Assembly (NCBI GenBank): GCA_022316685.1
Contig: JAKJHU010000057.1
Span: 930,001-994,000 of the forward strand
DNA length: 64,000 nucleotides
From: Progne subis subis
Taxonomy: Eukaryota > Chordata > Aves > Passeriformes > Hirundinidae
Direction of reading: 5' to 3'
Both the position numbers and the translations under genes were made by a program. Below the pieces are notes generated by a model. That model was not told the DNA's origin, did no database searches, and saw only the letters and a program-made list of their open reading frames with translations. This document shows positions 28,801 through 43,800 of the stretch, piece after piece. The number at the start of each line of letters is the position of its first letter. Positions within the stretch are counted from its first letter, which is position 1.

Positions 28801-31800
28801 ATAATTGGGCTTTGAGCAGTCATTGAATAGTTAGAGCAACTTGAGGTAAAGTGTTTTTTCATGGGACTTCGTAACATCAATGCTAGTATGGCAGTCTACA
28901 TATGTCTGAGTCAAAGTGATTTGCCTGCCTGGCAGTATCTTTCTAGTCCTTTCTTCTGTCAGCTGCAGGGCCCAGGTGAAGATAACTATATTTCTCAGAA
29001 TGTAAGAATGTCATTACCTATGACTTTGACATTGACTGAACCAGTTGTTGATGCCAGCTTGTTCTCCAGTGTGATAGTATAAACACCAGCATCAGCATGA
29101 ACACTGTCTATCACTTCAAGCAATGCAGAGGTGTAGTCACTCTTCATTGTTGTTCTGTCACCAGCTTTCAACTCTTTGCCATCTTTGTGCCATGTTATAG
29201 TTGGGGATGGGACAGCTCTGAAGGGTATAGGGATACTTAGTTTCTGTCCTTTAACAACAACAATGTCACGAGTCTGCAGATCAATTGTTGGATTACCTGT
29301 AAAAGTAAGTATAACGTTATGAGAAAGTTGCCAAACACCACTCTGTTTTTCAGTTATGCAGATATGAACATAAAAACCCAAAAAACAGACAAAAAAACCC
29401 CCCAAAAAACCCCCAAACAAACAAAACCAACAACCAAAAAACAACAACAACGAAAGAAGGAAAGAAGGAAAGAAGGAAAGAAGGAAAGAAGGAAAGAAGG
29501 AAAGAAGGAAAGAAGGAAAGAAGGAAAGAAGGAAAGAAGGAAAGAAGGAAAGAAGGAAAGAAGGAAAGAAGGAAAGAAGGAAAGAAAGAAAGAGGAATCT
29601 ATTCTTACAGTCTGGGTCCTTGGCAACAACTTTTTCTGAGATGTCTGAGGGCTCACTAGCTCCAACAGCATTGACAGCTCTGACTCTCAGCACATATTCT
29701 TTGTCTGGAACAACACCCTCCTCCACTTTACATTTTAGATCTTTAATTGGACGAGAATTGATTCGCATCCATTTTTCCGTTCCTGCTTCACACATCTCAA
29801 CATTGTATCCAATAATAGGACTTCCACCATTCTTCTCAGGAGGTTTCCATGCAATGCAAATGTGTTTTCGGCCTGCATCTGTGACATGTAAATCCTGAGG
29901 AGGTGAAGGAGGACCTGCAGAAATGGAGAAGTATTGTGTGATTTTTCCTCCCAGAACAGTACACTGCTTCTAAAATTCATACACTCTATTATTCTACTTA
30001 CTTGTTGGATCTTCAATATGAACGAGGTCAGTTGGTTCACTGGGATGACCACAACCAGCTTCATTTTCTGCACGAACCTGGAACTGTACATCTGTACCTT
30101 CAATGACATCTGTCACTCTGAAATTGCAGTCTGGACCAGCTGTCTTCCCAGCTTTTACCCAGCGAGTAGCTAGCTTTTCTTTCTTTTCAATAACATATCT
30201 GAAGAGATTGGGGAAAATACTGTGAGGCACTTGAAATAGGAACACTTCAGACTTCTTGTTCAAGAAAACAGATGAAAAGAAATTAGAATAGTTTAGAGAG
30301 TGGAAAAGTAAAGAGAATCATGGATAATAGATTCAATGAACTTTTCTTCACACATTAGCCACTTAATCCTAGAAAGTCTGAGCCCCTAGGAGCTGATGTT
30401 AGGAGCTGACATCACTGACAGATCCAGGTCTGAAAGTCAATCCTTGAACTTTGTTCTGTGTTTCAGAACCAAACTAAACTGTGTTCTCAGGATGCAGAGA
30501 GCTGCAGAGGCAAAAGCACCTCCAAGCTATACTTGTATCTTTGCTAGTTTGGATCTCAGTGGTCAGTCAGTCCACTAAGAACATCTGTAGATGCTATTAC
30601 TCAGCTATCAAAATTCTGCTTAGGCAAAATTCTGCTATGGCAAAGTAATGCAAATTAAGTGACTTCTCAGGCAGATCTCTGTAGTTGTCTGTTGGTTTAA
30701 GATGTTCTTCTGTGATTGAGTAAAACAATCCATTTGAAAAGTGTTATAAAGAAGAAAATGAACAGAAAAGAGGCAAGTCTTCATTTTAGCCAAGTGTATA
30801 CAGTTTGAATGACAAACTAAGGCAGAAGGAAAATGCAACAATATTACTTGCTAGATGATTTTAAGTGGCTACTATTCTTCAGGAACTGGGGAATACGGTT
30901 GCTTTCTTTCTTTCTTTCTTTCTTTATTTATTTTACACAGTTCCTTATTATTATATGCTGTTTTGAGGATGTTGACACACATTCACTCTTCATGTATGTT
31001 AAGTATTTTATTTGCATAATTTCTACATTTTATAATCAAACCCTTCATTGATTTGACCACATGACTTCTCTTACGTCCATCCACATCTTTTTCATATAAA
31101 ATGTGTCAATTAAAAATTTAAATATTTTGAGAGAAACATCTTCATTTGTTAAAAGACGTTTATAGTATCAGGAGCCTACACAAACTTAAAATGACCTTAC
31201 CTTTGAATCGGTCTGCCACCATCATTTTTAGGTGGTTCCCATTTCAAATCTACATGGCCTTTTTTCACATCAACTATTGTGAGGGCATACGGAGGCCCAG
31301 GAGTTGCTAAGGTAAAAAAATAGGCACACATTAGAAGACTGTGAGTTCATGACATGTGAGCTACTGATCACTCAGTAAGCAAATTGAAACTTACTGAAAG
31401 TATCTTTAGCAAGCACTGAGTCTTCAATTTCACAGTAGTCACTCTGTCCAATGGCATTTTCAGCAGCCACACGGAACACATACAATGAGCCTTCAGTCAG
31501 TGGGCTCACTGTGTACTTGGTATCTTTCACTGTTGTATCAACTGTCTGCCAACCTTTCCGCCTTACATCTCTTTTTTCAACAATGTAGTTGGTAATTGGG
31601 GAACCTCCATCTTTTTCTGGTACTGTCCATTTAAGATCTGCTGTATTTTTAGTAATATTAATAACTTCAAGCCATCGGGGCGGTGAAGGAGGATCTGCAA
31701 AATAGGGAAAAAAAAGTAAGCCAAGATGTGGCAATTCCCATGAAAGATCTTGGAAGACAGGGAATACACCAAAACGATTAAAAGTTTGTATTTTCTGAAC

Positions 31801-34800
31801 TGAAATAGGGCAGATTTTAGTATTCATAAGCCTTCCAAGAGTTAATTTAGTACCTACAAAGACAGGCAGACATGGGGCTTTTTAAAAGTCAGCAACAGTA
31901 TAATTTCAATAGCAGCACACTCTGAAACTGTACTCACAGAGCCTCTCCTTGCACAGCACAGGGTCACTGGGCTCACTGGGCTCACTCTCGCCAGCCTTGT
32001 TCACAGCTCTTACACGGAACGAATATTCTTGTTTCTCCATAAGATCTTTGAGGAAGTGTTCAGTTGTGGGAACTCCTTCAGCCACTCTCACCCATTCATC
32101 TGTTCCTGTCTTTAACAGCTCGATTACATAAGATTCAATTTTTGCCCCTCCGTCATGTTCTGGCTTTGTCCAGTTCAGGGTAAGGAATGTCTTGCCAATA
32201 TCTTTCACAGTTGGCTTTCCAGGAGGCCATGGTGGATCTAGACAAGAGTTCAGTATTAATTATGTCATTGAAAACAATGTTTTTGTTGTTGTTGTTTTTA
32301 CTAAATTAAACCATTAAAAAATGTGTTTATTGTACCGATTGGATCTTTCACTAAGATTGGCTCTGTTTCCCGACTTGGTTTTCCAGGTCCTGCAAGATTT
32401 TCTGCCAAGACGCGGAACTTATATTTCTTCTTATTTGTAAGACCTTTAACTCTGGAAATAAAAAAAAAAGCTTGATTAAACCAAACCTAAATTATTCATT
32501 TCTAAAACATTATTCTCTCCACTCTTCATACTACAAATTACTTGGAAAATAAGAAAACACCCGAATTACTGCTAATGATGTCAAAACATTGTCAACACTA
32601 AAATGGTGCACCATGACAGAAATGAATGTTTTGAGAACCATCTTGGAATTTTTTGCATGTTCCATGTTTTTTAGTTAATAAGAGTATCAAGAGGGGAAAA
32701 AAAACCAAAAAAACCCAAAAAAACCCAAACCAAACCAAACCAAACCAAACCAAACCAAACCAAACCAAAAAAAAAACCCTAAGAATTTTAGTAAACTTTT
32801 ACTGGAGATGACCATGTCTGCCATTTTAGAATATCTTATGAATAAGCACAAAAATTATTAAGCATAACATTTAAAAGGGAAAAAAAAAAAAAATAATTCT
32901 TCTATAAAGATACCCCTTGTTAAAACAAATTTTAAAAGTAGGTAGTTGGGGTACCAGGGGTAGCTGGATCAAAACTTATGGAATCTAGGAAAAAATAAGA
33001 ACAATTTAGAACTTATTTAAAAGCTACTGTCACATTTTTATGTCCCTGTGACCTATTTCACCCTAATCTGACTATAGTCTTACTTGAATGTTGTATCTTT
33101 CACTGGCATTTTGTTGCATTTTATCCATTTATCCTGCTCAGGATCATATCTTTCAACCCAGTAGCCAGTTATGGGGCTGCCACCATCTTCATCTGGTTCA
33201 TTCCATGTTAAAGTGACTGAATCTTTAGTGACCTCTGTAGGCTTGAGACCTGTTGGAGGGCCTGGTGGATCTGTATAAATTAATTAAGAAACAAAAAAAA
33301 AACCAAAACCATGAGAGAGTTTTTTCCCCCCCCTTCCTGTTAAAATACTGTAATGATTTATTATTAATTTAATTAACTAACCAAATGAATATTTGGCAAT
33401 GATGGGGCTACACTGTGCTGGCTCCCCAACGCCATACATGTTTTCAGCACTGACTCGAAACACATATTCTTTATGAGGAGTTAAATTGGTAGCTCTGAAT
33501 TTTGTATCTTTAATAGTTGATGACAACTTGTCCCATATTTCACTGTCTGTAGCTCTTTTCTCAAGGACGTAGTTTGTAATTTTAGAACCCCCATCATCTC
33601 GTGGAGGATTCCAGGTTAGAAGGCAGGATTCGTTTGTGATTTCTGATACATCAAAGGCAGCCGGTGGACCAGGTTTATCTGTAGAGGACAAGATGTGAAT
33701 GTTAATTTTCTGCTAGCATACCTTGGTACATTACTAATGATTTATATAAAGTACATAAAATACATGCGTACCAAGAACATTAACTTCAACAACAGCAGTA
33801 GCACGTCCACTGGAATTTACAGCTTCTATAATATAGGTTCCACTGTCGCTCCTCTTGCTGTCTGTAATAGTGACTGTAGAATGATTAGGCTGGCTTTCAA
33901 TGGTGATTCTATTGTCAGGTCTCAAAATTTTGTCAGCCTTGGTCCAAGTAATCTGGGGCTCAGGCCTTCCAGTTACTTTAGCTGGCAGCTCAATTTTAGT
34001 TCCAGCTTTCACAGTAAGTCCAGCAAGAAGCTTCACGTCTAAGAAAATTTCTGGAGCCTCTGGTTTAGGAGAGAATGAAAATGTTGTTAGAGAAACAGTA
34101 TTTCAGAGTCTGATAAAAATAAAGCAGCTATGGCAATTTAGCAAGTGAAGTAGTTACCTTTTACATCAATGGCCTGAATATCATCAGTTGGCTTACTTGG
34201 CCTACTTGCTCCCATTCTGTTCAAAGCCTTAACCCGATAAGCATACCACTCCCCTTCCTTGAGCTTTGTTACTTCCATTCTGTTAAAAAGAAAAAAACCA
34301 ATATTTAGGGTGGTGAGGATAGCACAATTAGTTAAGAAGGTATATCTACAGTGTCAATTTACTTACTTTGTTTCAATAACAGGCTCCCCACATATCTCCC
34401 ATTTATCTGTGCCACGTTGGGATTTTTCCACCAGATAACCCTTAATGCGTGCACCACCATCATATTTGGGAGGCTCCCATGTTAGGAAGATTCCTTTTGA
34501 TGTTGGATTTCTCCATTTAACATTTTCTGGTGGGTCAGGCACCGCTATTAAAAATTAAAAACATATGGGGTCTTAGAAACCAGTCTAAGAAAAATATATT
34601 ATTTTTATATCTTATTTTGAAGAAAACAGCAAAATTTCAAATATGCTCACTTGCTGGTATTGACATATTTACAGGTTCATCAATATATGCAGGTTCTCCA
34701 GGGCCACATTTATTGCATGCAGAAACTCTAAATAAATATTCTTTCCCTTGGACAAGGTCAGGTACAGTGAACTCTTGGTCAACAATATGATCCATAACCT

Positions 34801-37800
34801 AAAGAGAAGAAAGGTTTCAACGTGTTTTTAAAATTTATTTCGCAAGAGTGATTACAAAAATAACACACAAAACTCAGTAGTACATGTGAAAATAATAAAG
34901 CAATACAAATTTAAATGAGAAAGAATGAACTCACTTTGCTCCACGTTTTCCGGCTTACTTCACGTTTTTCAATTATATAGCCGGTAACTGGACTTCCACC
35001 ATCATCTTCTGGAGGTTCCCATGCGAGCTGCACTGTACTCTTGAGTACTTCTAAAACATTGAGTTCTCTTGGTGCACTTGGACAAGCTAGAAGTCACAGA
35101 AATTGCATTATTTTGTAACTGGTGTTTGATAGATGACCTCTATATAATGTATCTACCAGAAGACTTTGTCTTGTTAAGTTACATATTGAAAACTAGAAAA
35201 TAGTTTTTTTAGGAGGGATTTCTAGTTTTTAGTTATGTTTTAATAACCCAAGTATATACTTGGTTGGATGTTGTGAGATTACAGATCATTAACCTATTTA
35301 GATTTTAGCAAGACAAATATGGAATGTTATTGCTAAAATAAATACATGTTCACTTACCAATGACATTAACATTAATTTCTCCCGAAACAGATGACACAGG
35401 GTTTTCCAGTGTTAAGTAATAAATTCCCTTGTCTGGGCGCTCACTTGGAGTAATTACAAGTTCCGCAAAGGAGGCAGTGGTCTTCATTTTTACACGATCG
35501 CCTTCTTCTAAGACTTGGTCACCAAAAGACCATGTGGCAGTTGGCACAGGGTACCCAGTGATGGGAACACGGATCTTGATTGGCTCTGGTACAATTACTT
35601 CCAGCCCATCCTTAAATGCACTTAGGTCCATTGTAGGTTCAACTGGAAAAAAAATGGAACGTGTTGAGAGGCTGAGTCTGACTGTATCTAAGCCTGCAGG
35701 TCGAGCCTACTGTATCTAAGCCTGCAGGTTGAGCCTGCTGTATCTCAGCCTGCAGGTCTAGCCTGCTGTATCTCAGCCTGTCTAGACCTAGCTTTGTCTT
35801 ATGACTTCCTCCCTCTCCTGGCTAAATGTTTTGGGTTTTTTCAAAAATATCTGACATGGTAAGAGAGATTAGTATTACCAAGTATGACATCTAATTTACT
35901 TTTCAATGTAAAAGCTTTGCATTCTTTAAGGGTTTTTTTAGGGAAAAAACCCCTTTCTTTCCTTCTGTTACCTCTCACTTTCCACAAAGGTAGGTCAGGA
36001 GACAGAAGGTCATGCCTTGCTTCTCAGGCAACCTAACAAGCCTCTATCTCATAGTACAGATAATTATCTGCAGAATTCATAATGGAGGAGAAAGAGCTCA
36101 TGATCTCAAATGTGTAAGGTGTGCCAGTTATCTGGTGAAAAATACACGTATTACCTACAAGATGCACTTTAATTGTGTGCCTTATCTGATTAATTGTTTT
36201 TAGAAATAGCACATGGCTTACCAAAACTATCATCTGCAGTTAATGGTCCAATAGCCTCTGCTGGATCAGACACACCAGCTGCATTTTCTGCTGAGACTCT
36301 GTAGTAATAACTGGATCCTTGTTTTAATCCAGTTACCTAAAATATACAAACAATCATTTACTACCTCATATTAAAGATGATCTACACATTTTACCAGCTG
36401 ATGAAGAGAACACTGTACCTTAAAAGTAAGAGCAGGTACTAGTTTTGGGTTACAACGAATCCACTTGTCTGTTCCTTCTTCTTGCCTTTCAATAATATAG
36501 CCTAAAATTGGACTTCCTCCATCTTCGAGAGGGGGTTCCCATGTGAGCTGAACCTGATGACTTCGTTTGATCTGAATGCTCAAGGTTAATGGGAGGACTT
36601 GGTCTCTCTGAAAAAAATAAGAGACAAATTGATTTGTGTAACTGATAAAGGAGCATGGTGCTGTAAATTAACTGTGTCTATCTTGCAGTACGGTTTTTTA
36701 AAGCTTTTGCATAGTTTTTTCTACACTGATTTTTTTAAGTGAGGTTGCATCCTAACTTCAGAGAAAAAGTATTTGCAGTCCTTATGAAACCAAGTGGTAG
36801 TAAGGTACTCCTGTTATGTTTGAAGGACAAAAGTAGGGAAAATCTAACTCTACACAGTATTTGCAGCACACACATTTGTCAATTGAACTTTTCTGCACAC
36901 ATAGCATCCAAAATGCTCCTGTCTCATAATGCAATCATAATTATTCAGACTTTACATACTCACCAATCGGGTCCATGATTTTTACTGCACGTGTAGCAGG
37001 ACTTGGTTTGCCAACTCCAACCATGTTTTGAGCTCTTACTCTGAAGAAATATTCTTCATTTTCCACAACATCAGTCAGGACAGCTGACAGTTCATCTGCT
37101 CCTGTGGTCATAGTTGGCTCCCATCTGATGGTAGCTCTGTTACGTAGTTCAATAACATAGCCAGTAATCGGGGATCCTCCATCATCCTCAGGTGGTTCCC
37201 AGCTAAGTGTGGCTCCAAACCTGTTCACATCAGTAACTTCCACATTCTGAGGAGGACCAGGAACATCTGCATTTTATTTTAGGTGGAAAAAGGAAAAATA
37301 AGGTATGTAGGTTTTACCTTGTTAGAATCTGTACTGCTTTTTTTTGCAGCCATCAAACACTGAGTTTTTCATTACTTCTGCTCACCAAATTTGCTCTTAG
37401 CTTCCACAGGTGTGTCTGTTTCCACTGGCTCACCAGTGCCCACTCTGTTCCGTGCACTAACACGGAAGAGGTACTCAACTCCTCCTTTCTGAAGTCCAGT
37501 AACAGTGTATTCACAATTTTCAGCACGATCTGTGACCACAATCCAGGTCTTACGCTTGATATCACGTCTTTCAACAACGTAGCCTATGATTTTACTTCCA
37601 CCATCACTTTCTGGCTCTTGCCATGCGAGACCAACTTCACCATCATAAGTTTCAGTGACTTCCAAGTTTCTTACTGGACCTGGAACATCTATTAAAGATA
37701 TGACAATACTTCAGAGCATTGCATCTATTTTTTTCTCTCTGGCTAGAGAAGAGGAGTCTCAGGGGAGATCTCAATATGATCTACAGCTTTCCCATGAGGG

Positions 37801-40800
37801 GAAGCAGAGGTTTCCCCCTCAATAGAGGCTTTTTACTCTGTGAAATAATGGTAAGCTATGTTTTAAAAATACGAGTACTTACCAATGACCTCTACATTGA
37901 TGAATGCTTCTGCCTGGCCATGTTTGTTTCGAAGCACAACCTTGTACCTGCCCTTATCTGATTTTTTTGCTTCATAAATTTTGAAGGTAGTGCAGTCAGT
38001 TGTTGTATCAACAGTTGTTGTGGGCAGACTTTCCCCTGCTTTCAACCATTCAGCTTCTGCTCTTGGGTAGGCATCATATGGAACAGTCATAGTTAAAGGT
38101 TTCCCAACATCAACCACAAGGTTTTGATCACCAGTCTTGATTTTAGGTGCAGCTAAGAAGGATGAATGTGAAAAGTCAGTACTCGCATATATATATATAA
38201 AATTGATGTATTCGTGCAGTCAGCAAAGAAGCTAACACAGAAAAGTAAAAGGAGCTGCTGCGTAAACTCTAAGGAAATCTTTCATATACTCATTGGACAA
38301 CTCCAAAGACAGAAACACAGGTTGGTTGGTATGTACTGTGTCCTCCTATAAAATCAGGAAAGGAGTTGCTTTTAGAGAACTAATTTAATTATTTTGTAAT
38401 ATTGACAAAATAGGAATTGTATGTCTAATATGACTTAAATGAGTAGGCCAAATAATTTTTTTTTTTTAGCGACTTAATTAGAAGCTCAAAGCTCCTTTAA
38501 GCTTAAATCTTGCTCTTCTGTACATACATGTTGGAAACTGTCGTGTTTTCCTCAACAGCTGGATCATCATGGTATAACAAAAAATGTTTGTTGTTTAAAT
38601 TCATATTCATATAGTTTAACAGACTTGTTAAACAAACTTCAAATAGTTGAACACTTTTCTCTGATTGCATATTCATTTCAGTTCAGCTTTTTGAAAGAGC
38701 AAAACTCAATTTAGGTAAACTATATTCACTAATCTAAGATTTTATAAAAGAAACGCAAAGCAAAGTGACTTACCAGCTAATTCAAGCTTAGCTCTAGCTT
38801 CCTTATCTTTGGCGATAAATCTGTATTCCCCTTGGTCACGGGGTTTTATGTCACACACCTGCAGCCTGTGGACCTTTCCTTCACTCATCATCTGATGTTT
38901 GTCACCTTGGATGATAATCATGTTGTTTCTCAACCACTTGACCTCCACACCATCTTTGTTCAACTCAGCCATGAAGATGACATCTGCACCAGGAGCTTCA
39001 TAAATATCTTGTGGAGGTCGAATAATCTCAACAGGGATTTCTGAAATAAATGTTTATTTATTTGGTGTTATCTGTTTATTGTTTCTATGATTATTAAATA
39101 ATGTAGAAATAAATCCCATCCGATTTTACACATACCTTCAACAAAAAGTCTCGCCCTAGATCTCCTGTCATCCACTCCACAGGAATATTCACACTCATCA
39201 TCCAGTCTACAGTCTTTTATGATTAATCTGTGCAGATTTCCATCCTTTTCAAACTGGTATCTTTATAGGGGAGAAAAATAAGCAGCATTTCAGTTTCCAG
39301 ACAAAGAAATAAAGTAAAACAAGCATGTTTAGCACATTCAGAAGAATAATAAAATGTATATACTTTTTGCCTTCTTTGATCTCTCTTCCATTTCTGTACC
39401 ATTTCACACTGACTTTCTCTTTGGAAAGCTGGCATGTAAAGACAGCATCATCAAATTCAGTGACAGTCTGGTCCTGAAGATGTTCAGTGAAGTCTGCTGG
39501 TGCTTCTGTGATGAGAAGCTCTGCAACTGATTTGTCTTGTCCAGCAGTAACAGTGTATTCACCTTCATCTACAAACCCACAGTCTTTAATGATCAACGAG
39601 TGCTTAAATTTATCAATTTTGTACAAAATGCGCCTGTCAAATGTGATTTCTTCTCCATTCTTTGTCCATTTGAGAGTTGCATTAAGGCGATTGACTTTGC
39701 ACCAGAATGTGACAGTTTTCTTTTCCATGGTCTCAATATCTTCAAGGGGCTCAACAATTCTGAGATCCTCCTCTGTTACGACAAAAAAGCAAACATTTTT
39801 ACATCCTCATATGAAATTGAATGCAAATGATGAAACAATTTTAATTTAGTGAAAGTTATTTACCTAATACTTTTAAGGCAGCAGAGCTTTTAACATGTTC
39901 ACCTCTCTGGTTTGTCAGTGAGATGGTGTAGGTAGCTTGATCTTTCATCTCTGCATCTCTGATTCTGAGAGTGTAGACTACACCCTTCTGAACAATAATG
40001 TACTTTGCACTATCAAATATTGCCTCGTCATTTTTGTACCACTTCTCTTTGGCACCTTCTTTATTGACTTCACAGTTGAAGATAATTTCTTGACACTCAT
40101 TAACTTCTTGGTCCTTAAGAGGAGTTATAATCTTGAGTTTTTCTGAAATTGAGAAAACAGAAGAAATAGGACATCATGTAGTATAAAGAATGCAACAAAA
40201 TAAGCACATTGAAAAAATAAAGCTTACCAATCACTGCTAAGTGTGCTGTAGCTTTAGCTTCACCAACCATGACAGTATACATTCCTGTATCTCCTAGAAT
40301 AGAGTCTTTAACCACAAGTATTCTCTTCTTGCCATCTGAAATGATGTCGTACTTATCACCAGGCTCCAGGATTGTGTTATCCCTCAGCCACTGTACTGTA
40401 ATGGCTTCTTTGGATACTGAACAGACAAATTCAGCTTTTTCTCCCTCAAGCACCTCAAGGTTTTGTGGTCTAGTAAGAAATTCTGCTGCAAGTTCTGAAA
40501 GAAAACATTTTTGTAGAGATATATATTATTTTTCACTTGTGAATGGAATAAACCAAGTTGTGTATTATTACTGATTTTTAAATGTTTTTTTGTTTTTTTT
40601 CCTCAGGATACAAGGCCACCAAAGTAGCACTCTTACCATGTACAGTAAGTTTTCCCGTTGTACTAGAGCTTGGGAGCTTGCAAGTGTATTTGGCAGCATC
40701 TTCAGGATGAGCATTATGTATAATAAGAATTCTCTTTCTACCATCGGAAATGTGTTCAAATCTACCACCATCGGGCACCTCTTCATCTCCTTTAAGCCAA

Positions 40801-43800
40801 GTAACTTCAGCATTGGGCTTTGAAACTTCACAGATCAATTTTACAGTGTCATTTTCATTTACTTCAAGATCAGGAAGATTTTTTGTGAAAACAGCCTCTT
40901 CCTCTGCAAAAAGAATTTCAAAAGATGATTAAAGCTTGCCATAACCACACCCCCCCACACATTTCTTATTGTTCACATATTAGATTCTAAAACACTGTGT
41001 TTACCTATCACTGTAAGTAGGCCAGAAGTTCGAGCTGTTTTTGCTTCACAGGAATATTCAGCTTCATCATCAAAGACACATTTATTGATGACAAGAATGT
41101 GTTCTGCACCTTTAGAAATTATGTCATACTTTTTGCCTTTTCTAATTTCCATGCCATCCTTAAACCACTTCACCTGTTTGAGAACAAATTAACATGCTTA
41201 TTAACATGCCCTTCATAGATAACAGTGTGTTCTTTTATAGCAATAAAACAAAGTTTTCCCCCTCTAGCTGAAGGAGTTACTGACATTAAAAAATGTCACT
41301 ACGGACCTTGACATTTGGACGAGAAATTTCGCATTCAAACCGAGCAGATTCTTTTTCTTTAACCTCAAGGTCCGTTAGGGGTTTCAGGAAGTCAACACGA
41401 ATAGCTGTAAGAGATTATAAAATTTTTAGTAGAGGGAAGTCTATGCTAGAGAAGTAAAAAATTGCCAACACTGATACTACTGCCAGTCACAGACACTAGT
41501 ACACTGTCTTTACAGCACCTAGACATTTTGTAGAAAACTGTGAATTACTCACGCTCCACATTGAGAAAACATGATGTCTTAAAATCCTTAGCATCACAGG
41601 TGTATGTTTTTGCATCATCCAGTGTGCAGCCATGGATGATGAGTTTTCTGACCCTGCCATCAGAAATGATATCATACTTCTTTGATTTGTGAATTTCTTC
41701 TCCATTTTTGAACCATTTAACTTTTGCATTTTCCCTGGAAACTTCACATTCCAGTACCGCAGTGGCTTCCTCTTCAACGGTCTGGTCCTCAAGTGGTTTA
41801 GTAAATTCAACTGGGGGTTCTAAAAGAAACAGATACGTTTTTGATAGAAAAGATCTAATTTATAGCCAGTCTTCTGCTTATACAGAACTATCCCATACTG
41901 TTTACTAATTTTCCTTGACTAAATAATCAAAAAGGCTCTTAGATTTCCCTACTGAAAGTTTCTTAAAACATTTTTTAATACACAGATATTTTTTGTTAAT
42001 TCAGGTAATTTCCTCATTTTCAGTCTACTGTAAGATCAGACTGAATAATATCCTTGTCTATAGGGTTTTTAATTAAAAATCATCACAAAGCCTTGAAACT
42101 CAATTTCTTTAGCTGAACCATACCCATGTAATCTCAGTGACTCTAAAGTTATACTGTGAACTTAGAGAATGTGTGGGGATTTTTTTTTTTTTTTTTAGTT
42201 TTTCCTTGAAATACTGGATCAGTGTGTGCAGTTCCTTTACCTCTTAATGATAAAAGCATCATTAAGCTTGCAAGCAGTACAAGTGGGTATACAATGTTAC
42301 GTTGTCCCTTGACTGATGGTGCAGTTATACTTTCACAGGTTTCTGGACATTCAAAAGAACAAAAAAAGCCACTGGGAGACACAAAGGCTGGTATTCCTGG
42401 GTTCTCTTGAGGACAATTGAATGTTCAAGTCTGCAGCAAAGCCCTGGAATTCCTAATGACCTGGTTCATCTCCCAGATTTGACTCATTTCCAGTGTGTTT
42501 CCTTGTTCAGCTCTTCTGTGAAGCGCAGAGATTTTGAGTAGGTGGCTTTTTTAATCAGGGAAGTTACCCACCAGTTGAATATTGTATATATGATTCCACT
42601 CATTTGAGAAATAGTATGTATTAGCTTCCTCTTCCAGGATGAATCACGAATGGACCATTAATGCTGATTATGGTTTAACTAAAAATGACTGACTTACCTT
42701 TCACAAAAAGATTTGCTTGAGTTCTGAAATCTTTTGCTGTCAGTGATACCTCTCCTGCATCTGTTAACTTGACGTCTCTAAGAATAAGCGTGTGAATTCT
42801 CCCTTCAGCACGGGTCACAACCTTACGAAATACATAAAAACCCTTTGTGAACATCTAAAACAAGTAATTAAGAAATATTTCAAGAAATAGCATGCTATTT
42901 ATGGTTTGTGGAGTTTGGTTGTCCACTGTCATGTGAAATTTTGACAACTTCCTTTTGTATATACTAGATACGGTTCAATCCTCAGTTTTGAGGATTTGGG
43001 GGCTGACTTGAGGTGGTGTCTATTCTGAATAAATACAAAAATTAAGCAATTGTGGGAAAAATTAGAATTACTGCTGGCTGCATGTAAAGTAAAAACTTTT
43101 GCAGCTATGAAGAGATTTGGTGCCCCCCCACATACACTTCTCTGGAAACATCAATTTGATTTTCTGTTATTAAAATTTGGTAAAAATCGCTGCCTAGAAG
43201 ACTAGCTTCTGTGATGACCTATTGCAGAAACTACTTTGCAATCACAGTAAACAAAAAAAATCCCTTCAATGAATAAAGGTTATAAATGTTCAGCTGAATG
43301 CCAGTCACAGAGGTAATAAAACTGCTTGAATTAGCAACAGCTAAAATGAAACACTTGTACACTTTGATTCTTAATGGCAGTAGTAAATGTGTTTCAAGAG
43401 GTTATTTTAAATGGATAGAAAGCTATGCATTGAGTAAATGTATGGTTTACTCTCAATTTCATCTTGATAAAGTTTCAGCTGTTCAAATTACAGTTTTGAC
43501 TGTATATGTTAACTACATGAAATCTGACTTTTTAAAACGTAATTAAAATGATAGCTCAGATAGAAAAGACTAAAATAATGTTCCATTATACAGAATTCCA
43601 AACATACAATATTTTTCTTGCCAGGCAATCATAACCATCAATCCACTGCACTCAATAGCTGATCAATAGCTTTTCACATTTTTATTCTGAAACTCAGAAG
43701 TTATTATCCTGATTTATCTCATGACTCATCTGCCAAGTTTCAACTTCATTTAACTTTGTTTAAATACTGTAATAGGGCCCCTTATCATCATGATTTGTTT

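Noticed and set aside
29319..29639. Lys/Arg/Glu-rich plus-strand open frame
   Set aside because: Produced entirely by the AAAGAAGG microsatellite and A/C-rich flank.
28995..29795. Continuous 266-codon minus-strand frame with FLLSFFPS repeats
   Set aside because: The frame merely reads through the intron 29297-29608; both flanking domains have proper splice sites, so the hydrophobic repeat is not protein.
32725..32768. GGTTT repeats as a telomere-like or G-quadruplex element
   Set aside because: The unit is a pentamer with only two Gs, unlike the vertebrate TTAGGG repeat and unlikely to form a stable quadruplex.
35682..35780. Possible CRISPR-like direct repeats
   Set aside because: Units are directly contiguous with no spacers, in a vertebrate intron; this is a minisatellite.
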